From Bacteroidales bacterium (lineage in GTDB: Bacteria; Bacteroidota; Bacteroidia; Bacteroidales; UBA3824), in the NCBI GenBank assembly GCA_017645985.1, contig JAGCNK010000022.1:1-8137 (forward strand): a stretch of DNA of 8,137 nucleotides. The letters are read 5' to 3'. Position 1 is the stretch's first letter. Every line of letters starts with the position of its first letter. Shown here piece after piece: positions 5,392 through 8,137 of the stretch. A model generated the notes under the pieces. The model ran no database searches. It had not been told where the DNA came from and worked only from the letters and a program-made list of their open reading frames with translations. A program made the translations under genes and the position numbers.

Positions 5392-6684
5392 ATGCACTCG
5401 GCGGTAGCATACATAGCAGAAACGGCAGTGATATTTGCCATACTTGTAAGCTTCTACAAGTACGCTTGCTACCGTCAGACCTACTACAAGTGGGACAGGT
5501 TCTTTCTCATAGCGTGCATTGTGGTTTGCTACGCGCTGCCGTTATGCAAGGTGAATCCGTCGGCACAACCCGCCGAAAAAGAAAAATGCGTAACGATCAA
5601 GAGCATCGGCATCGGCGAAAAGTCGCACACGCTAACACTTGAGCGCGAGGTAACTATCTCCGACAGGGTAAAGAGGGTTGTCAACAATCCTATGTTCTAC
5701 ACCTTACTAGATATAATAGTACTCATATATGCTATAGGCGTATTAGTAAAAGGCATCTCGGTGACAGCAGCATTGGTAAAAATCACCCTGATGAAACGTG
5801 GAACGCCCGAAACTACTCCCGACGGCTACAAGATATACACCGCCGACAGCCGCACCCCGGCATTCTCGTTCTTCGACAGCATATTTGTGAGCAAGGAGTT
5901 TCACAATCTCGACGCCCACTCGCAAGAGATCATACTCAACCACGAGCGCGAGCACATACGCGGACACCACAGCGTGGATGTGATAATATTCTCGCTGCTA
6001 TCCATAGCGCAATGGTTCAACCCCGCAGTAAGGAAAGCCGCGGCACTCAGCCGTCAGATATGCGAAAACATAGCCGACGCCAAAGCCACCGAAGGCGACA
6101 AGAAGGAATACACGATGCTTTTGCTCCAGCTTGGCAAAAACAACACCGCACCCTCGCCCGCCGCAGGCAGCCAACCCGGCAACCTCAAAGAGCGGGTGCT
6201 CAACATCTTCTCCTACGACCGCGCTGTCAACCGCAAGCTCCGTTTCGCCTGCTCGCTGCCCATTCTGCTGCTGCTCATAGGCGCATACATTATAATAGGC
6301 GGCAAACTCAAGACAACGCCCAAGAGCGGATGCACATTCCCCATCAACGGAGGATACACAGTGGCGGCAGAGTATTTCGACAGCCAGGTATGCACAGGCA
6401 CCAACTCACGACGCTATCAAGTGGCGCACCGCGAAACCATGTTTCACACTCCGCAAAACGCCAAAATCGTAGCGCCCATAAGCGGACCAGTATCAAGCAC
6501 CGGCACCCAGATATCTGTCACCTCAGGCGACACCACTGTCACTATCAAAAACATATCGCCGCTTGCAACAGATACCAGGGTAAGCCAGGGAGAGCACATA
6601 GCACATACCACATCCTCGCCCGTTGCCATTAAAGTAGAGATAAACAACCAGGCGGTTAACCCGTCCATCTTGTTCAACTTTTGA
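5392..6684 (+). CDS. M56 (BlaR1-like) membrane metalloprotease with degenerate M23-like C-terminal domain
   Basis: This 430-residue protein has hydrophobic segments at about 9-24, 36-52, 104-132, 195-210 and 284-303. The M56 peptidase domain contains AFSFFDSIFVS (157-167) and the zinc motif HEREH (184-188), with E225 in RQICENIADAKA as a likely third ligand. In BlaR1/MecR1 proteins this domain cleaves or inactivates the cognate BlaI repressor after an outside signal. The extracytoplasmic C-terminal part (about 315-430) is not a penicillin-binding sensor. It reads like an M23/LytM fold: VAPISGPV, later VSQGEHIA, then VAIKVEINNQAVNP, matching the A-P-x-x-G-x-V, V-x-x-G-x-x-I and HxHFE...V-x-P landmarks. 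The HxH is replaced by A412-x-K414, and the usual H-x3-D becomes H346-x3-M350, so it is probably inactive and could bind peptidoglycan or a cell-wall fragment. M23/M56 combinations are known in Bacteroidota. It starts 2 nt after blaI. Confidence 0.85.
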   Translation: MHSAVAYIAETAVIFAILVSFYKYACYRQTYYKWDRFFLIACIVVCYALPLCKVNPSAQPAEKEKCVTIKSIGIGEKSHTLTLEREVTISDRVKRVVNNPMFYTLLDIIVLIYAIGVLVKGISVTAALVKITLMKRGTPETTPDGYKIYTADSRTPAFSFFDSIFVSKEFHNLDAHSQEIILNHEREHIRGHHSVDVIIFSLLSIAQWFNPAVRKAAALSRQICENIADAKATEGDKKEYTMLLLQLGKNNTAPSPAAGSQPGNLKERVLNIFSYDRAVNRKLRFACSLPILLLLIGAYIIIGGKLKTTPKSGCTFPINGGYTVAAEYFDSQVCTGTNSRRYQVAHRETMFHTPQNAKIVAPISGPVSSTGTQISVTSGDTTVTIKNISPLATDTRVSQGEHIAHTTSSPVAIKVEINNQAVNPSILFNF

Positions 6685-6722
6685 TTTAGACAAACACTAC
6701 TAAACAACTAAAACTTAATAAT

Positions 6723-6917
6723 ATGCAAAGCAAGAAAACACCCAACGCCGACCTTGAAAGCAAACGAGGGATAATGTTTCTCATCGGGTTGCTTGTGGCA
6801 CTGGCAATGACCTACTCGGTATTCAACTACGAGACACCCACACCCACTTTCGAGCAGGTTACTGTGGATATCCCGGCTCAATCTCTCGACATATCGGAGA
6901 TAAATTTTAAGCCTTAG
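6723..6917 (+). CDS. Miniature TonB-anchor protein (64 aa)
   Basis: The protein starts MQSKKTPNADLESKRGIMFL, matching the N-terminal pattern of the two full TonB proteins in this window (KKSxKADLExKRGIF). It has one membrane segment (about 17-33), then about 30 periplasmic residues (YETPTPTFEQVTVDIPAQSL and so on), and stops at FKP. The proline-rich linker and TonB_C domain are absent, and no trace of them remains in the 114 nt before tonB-2, which are very AT-rich. It lies 38 nt after the M56 gene without an evident promoter, so it is probably the last gene of the blaI operon; an AACTTA half-site stands at 6712-6717. It may be a deletion remnant, or a real small protein that occupies the ExbB/ExbD-facing anchor position without reaching the outer membrane. 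Confidence 0.65.
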   Translation: MQSKKTPNADLESKRGIMFLIGLLVALAMTYSVFNYETPTPTFEQVTVDIPAQSLDISEINFKP

Positions 6918-6939
6918 GTTAAATAAATATTAAAAAAAA

Positions 6940-6971
6940 TTTGCGTATAAAAAATAAACACAATAATTTTA
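6940..6971 (+). promoter_or_regulatory. Possible promoter of tonB-2
   Basis: TTTG (6940-6943), a 20-nt spacer and TAATTTTA (6964-6971) fit the Bacteroidota pattern with the final G of the -7 box missing. Transcription would start near 6978 with an AT-rich leader of about 54 nt. No TAAGTT half-sites are present, so this promoter does not look like part of the BlaI-type regulon. The match is weak in an AT-rich stretch. Confidence 0.4.
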
Positions 6972-7031
6972 CACGCTCGAAAATGTAGCACATTAACATT
7001 AAATATAAACACACAAAAACATAATAAAAAA

Positions 7032-7721
7032 ATGGAAGAAAAAAAATCAGCAAAAGCCGACCTCGAAGGTAAACGTGGTATCTTCTTGGAAATCGGTCTC
7101 ATACTTAACCTATTGGTAGTATTGGGTGCTTTCGAGTTCAGCACAAAAGCAGAGAAAGCCGAAGAATTCGGACCCTTGGCAATGACCGAAGACGTGGTAG
7201 AAGAAATTCCTATCACACGTCAGCAAGAAATTGAACTTCCCCCTCCGCCTCCACAACAACAAGTTGCCGAGATTCTCGAAGTGGTAGAAGACGACGTTAA
7301 AGTAGAAGACACCTTTATTCAAGAAGAAGCCGACGAAAACACAGCCGTTGAAATTCAGGAAATTGTTGCTCCCGTTCAAGAAGAGGAACAAGAAGAAGAA
7401 TCTACCCCCTTCGTTATTGTAGAGGATATGCCTGAGTTTAAAGGTGGTGAAAAAGCACTTCTTAAATATATTGCCGACCACGTGGTTTATCCCGAAATGG
7501 CTAAGGAAAACGATATTCAGGGTACTGTTTACGTAGGTTTTGTGGTAAACGAGAAAGGCAAAGTTACCAATGTAAGCGTTCTCCATGGCGTTGACCCCTT
7601 GCTCGACAAAGAGGCTATCAAGGTGATTGAAGGTCTTCCCGACTGGAAACCCGGCAAACAGTCTGGTAAATACGTAAAAGTTAGAATGCAGGTTCCTATC
7701 AAATTCCAACTTGCTAACTAA
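7032..7721 (+). CDS. tonB: Energy transducer TonB, copy 2
   Basis: This 229-residue TonB protein has a cytoplasmic MEEKKSAKADLEGKR start, a membrane anchor (about 16-34), a linker with a short proline run (PPPPP, 70-74) followed by a strongly acidic Glu/Asp/Gln-rich stretch (80-125), and a TonB_C domain (about 133-229) with VVYPE, QGTVYVGF and LPDWKPG. It is the close paralogue of the copy at 4217: 77 of the last 97 residues are identical, and the anchors are nearly the same. It differs in using many T-ending codons (GTT, CTT, GGT), like acpP, which suggests higher expression than copy 1. It has a separate, non-dyad promoter candidate and is closed by a strong terminator 22 nt after the stop, so it is probably its own transcription unit. 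Confidence 0.94.
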   Translation: MEEKKSAKADLEGKRGIFLEIGLILNLLVVLGAFEFSTKAEKAEEFGPLAMTEDVVEEIPITRQQEIELPPPPPQQQVAEILEVVEDDVKVEDTFIQEEADENTAVEIQEIVAPVQEEEQEEESTPFVIVEDMPEFKGGEKALLKYIADHVVYPEMAKENDIQGTVYVGFVVNEKGKVTNVSVLHGVDPLLDKEAIKVIEGLPDWKPGKQSGKYVKVRMQVPIKFQLAN

Positions 7722-7743
7722 TCTTTTTTTGAAAAAAACTCTT

Positions 7744-7784
7744 AAAAAAATCTGTTCCGCTTGACACGGGGCAGATTTTTTTTT
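7744..7784 (+). terminator. Rho-independent terminator of tonB-2
   Basis: The left arm at 7744-7759 (AAAAAAATCTGTTCCG) pairs along its full 16 nt with 7767-7782 (two T-G wobbles), enclosing a 7-nt loop CTTGACA (7760-7766), and the T-run extends to 7784. This is a strong intrinsic terminator directly after tonB-2. The A-tract and T-tract make it partly symmetric, but only + strand genes use it here. Confidence 0.9.
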
Positions 7785-7791
7785 ATATTTG
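7760..7791 (+). promoter_or_regulatory. Promoter of the universal stress protein gene, inside the terminator
   Basis: CTTG (7760-7763) in the terminator loop is followed after 20 nt by TATATTTG (7784-7791), an exact TAnnTTTG -7 box. Transcription would start near 7797, about 24 nt before the ATG at 7821. The -33 box lies in the loop and the -7 box at the end of the T-tract, so the stop of one unit and the start of the next share the same DNA. Confidence 0.65.
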
Positions 7792-7820
7792 CAAAAAAGC
7801 CTACATTCAATACTACGATT

Positions 7821-8137
7821 ATGAGTAATGCTAAACCGATAATAGTTCCCTGGGATTACACCGAAAAGGCTGAATTTGCAATTCTCCATGCAATCCACAT
7901 CGCTAAAACTACCCTTTGCCCCATTGTGCTTGTGCATATTACCAAGCGCGAGGCGGATAATCAAGAACATATCGACAAACTATCCTTGATAGCCCAAGAT
8001 TTTGCTAATAAGTATGGAGTAAAAGTGTCGGGCATGGTGCGCACAGGCAATATTTTTACCGAAATCACCAAAATAATAGCCGAAACCGACGCTTTGATAG
8101 CCATTATGGGCACGCACGGCATGAAAGGTCTTCAAAA
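7821..8137 (+). CDS. Universal stress protein, 5' part (3' end outside the window)
   Basis: The frame from the ATG at 7821 is open to the end of the window, giving 105 complete codons. The N-terminus KPIIVPWDYTEKAEFAILHA has the first beta strand and the aspartate of the UspA nucleotide-binding fold (the common form is ILVPvDfS), followed by the strand CPIVLVHI. At the far end, IAIMGTHGMKG is the start of the ATP-binding G-x2-G-x9-G motif; its remainder is cut off. Bacteroidota Usp proteins often have two such domains in about 280 residues, so a second one may lie outside. These proteins respond to stress or starvation by an ATP-dependent mechanism that is poorly defined. It has its own promoter within the preceding terminator and no functional tie to the TonB locus is evident. 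Confidence 0.92.
   Translation, partial: MSNAKPIIVPWDYTEKAEFAILHAIHIAKTTLCPIVLVHITKREADNQEHIDKLSLIAQDFANKYGVKVSGMVRTGNIFTEITKIIAETDALIAIMGTHGMKGLQ

Noticed and set aside
5027..6684. Beta-lactam resistance regulatory system (blaI-blaR1)
   Set aside because: The repressor and M56 protease families fit, but there is no penicillin-binding sensor domain on the M56 protein and no beta-lactamase or PBP2a gene in the window, so a role in beta-lactam resistance is not supported.
7110..7970. 286-codon open frame on the minus strand opposite tonB-2
   Set aside because: The peptide is rich in Phe, Asn and Cys in a pattern produced by reading the complement of Glu/Lys-rich codons, and it crosses the strong terminator, the promoter and the start of the stress-protein gene. 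tonB-2 explains the region fully.
1..8137. CRISPR array, tRNA or rRNA genes, insertion sequences, phage genes
   Set aside because: No regularly spaced repeats, cloverleaf-like sequences, transposase or integrase frames were found; the repeats present are the single pairs described above.

Overview
The window reads as a chromosomal segment from a member of the Bacteroidales (Bacteroidota); the genus cannot be fixed from this sequence. The reasons are the core gene order acpP-fabF-rnc, a DUF3109-type protein, TonB proteins with the N-terminal pattern KKSxKADLExKR, promoters of the TTTG-N19/20-TAnnTTTG kind, and genes without clear Shine-Dalgarno sequences.

Region 1 (1-2897) is a housekeeping block, all on the + strand: the 3' end of acpP, fabF, a hairpin with a T-tract that contains a separate near-perfect 28-nt palindrome, rnc from a GTG start, and a cysteine-rich DUF3109-like gene 29 nt downstream. 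Region 2 (2898-4091) is an AT-rich accessory island. One sampled 60-nt line in it has about 23% GC, against about 60% for a sampled line in fabF. It holds a possible antisense gene remnant and a chain of four small or medium reading frames, each joined to the next by a 4-nt ATGA overlap. Part of this chain (the end of a leader ORF plus the start of a membrane protein) is duplicated 685 bp apart.

Region 3 (4092-7784) is an envelope signalling and energy-transduction locus: tonB-1, a BlaI/MecI-type repressor, an M56 (BlaR1-like) membrane metalloprotease, a miniature protein with only the TonB anchor, and tonB-2, closed by a strong terminator. The M56 protein ends in what looks like an M23/LytM fold that has lost its zinc ligands. 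tonB-1 and blaI are preceded by promoters with the same layout, including the same dyad AACTTA-N4-TAAGTT at the -33 box and a further TAAGTT 20 bp downstream. My inference is that the repressor controls both its own operon and tonB-1, with the M56 protein as the membrane sensor that relieves repression. Region 4 (7784-8137) has a promoter overlapping the terminator and the 5' part of a universal stress protein gene that runs off the window.

The most interesting parts are the ATGA-coupled duplicated module, the twin dyad promoters, and the M56 protein with the degenerate M23-like sensor. No RNA genes, CRISPR arrays or insertion sequences were seen.
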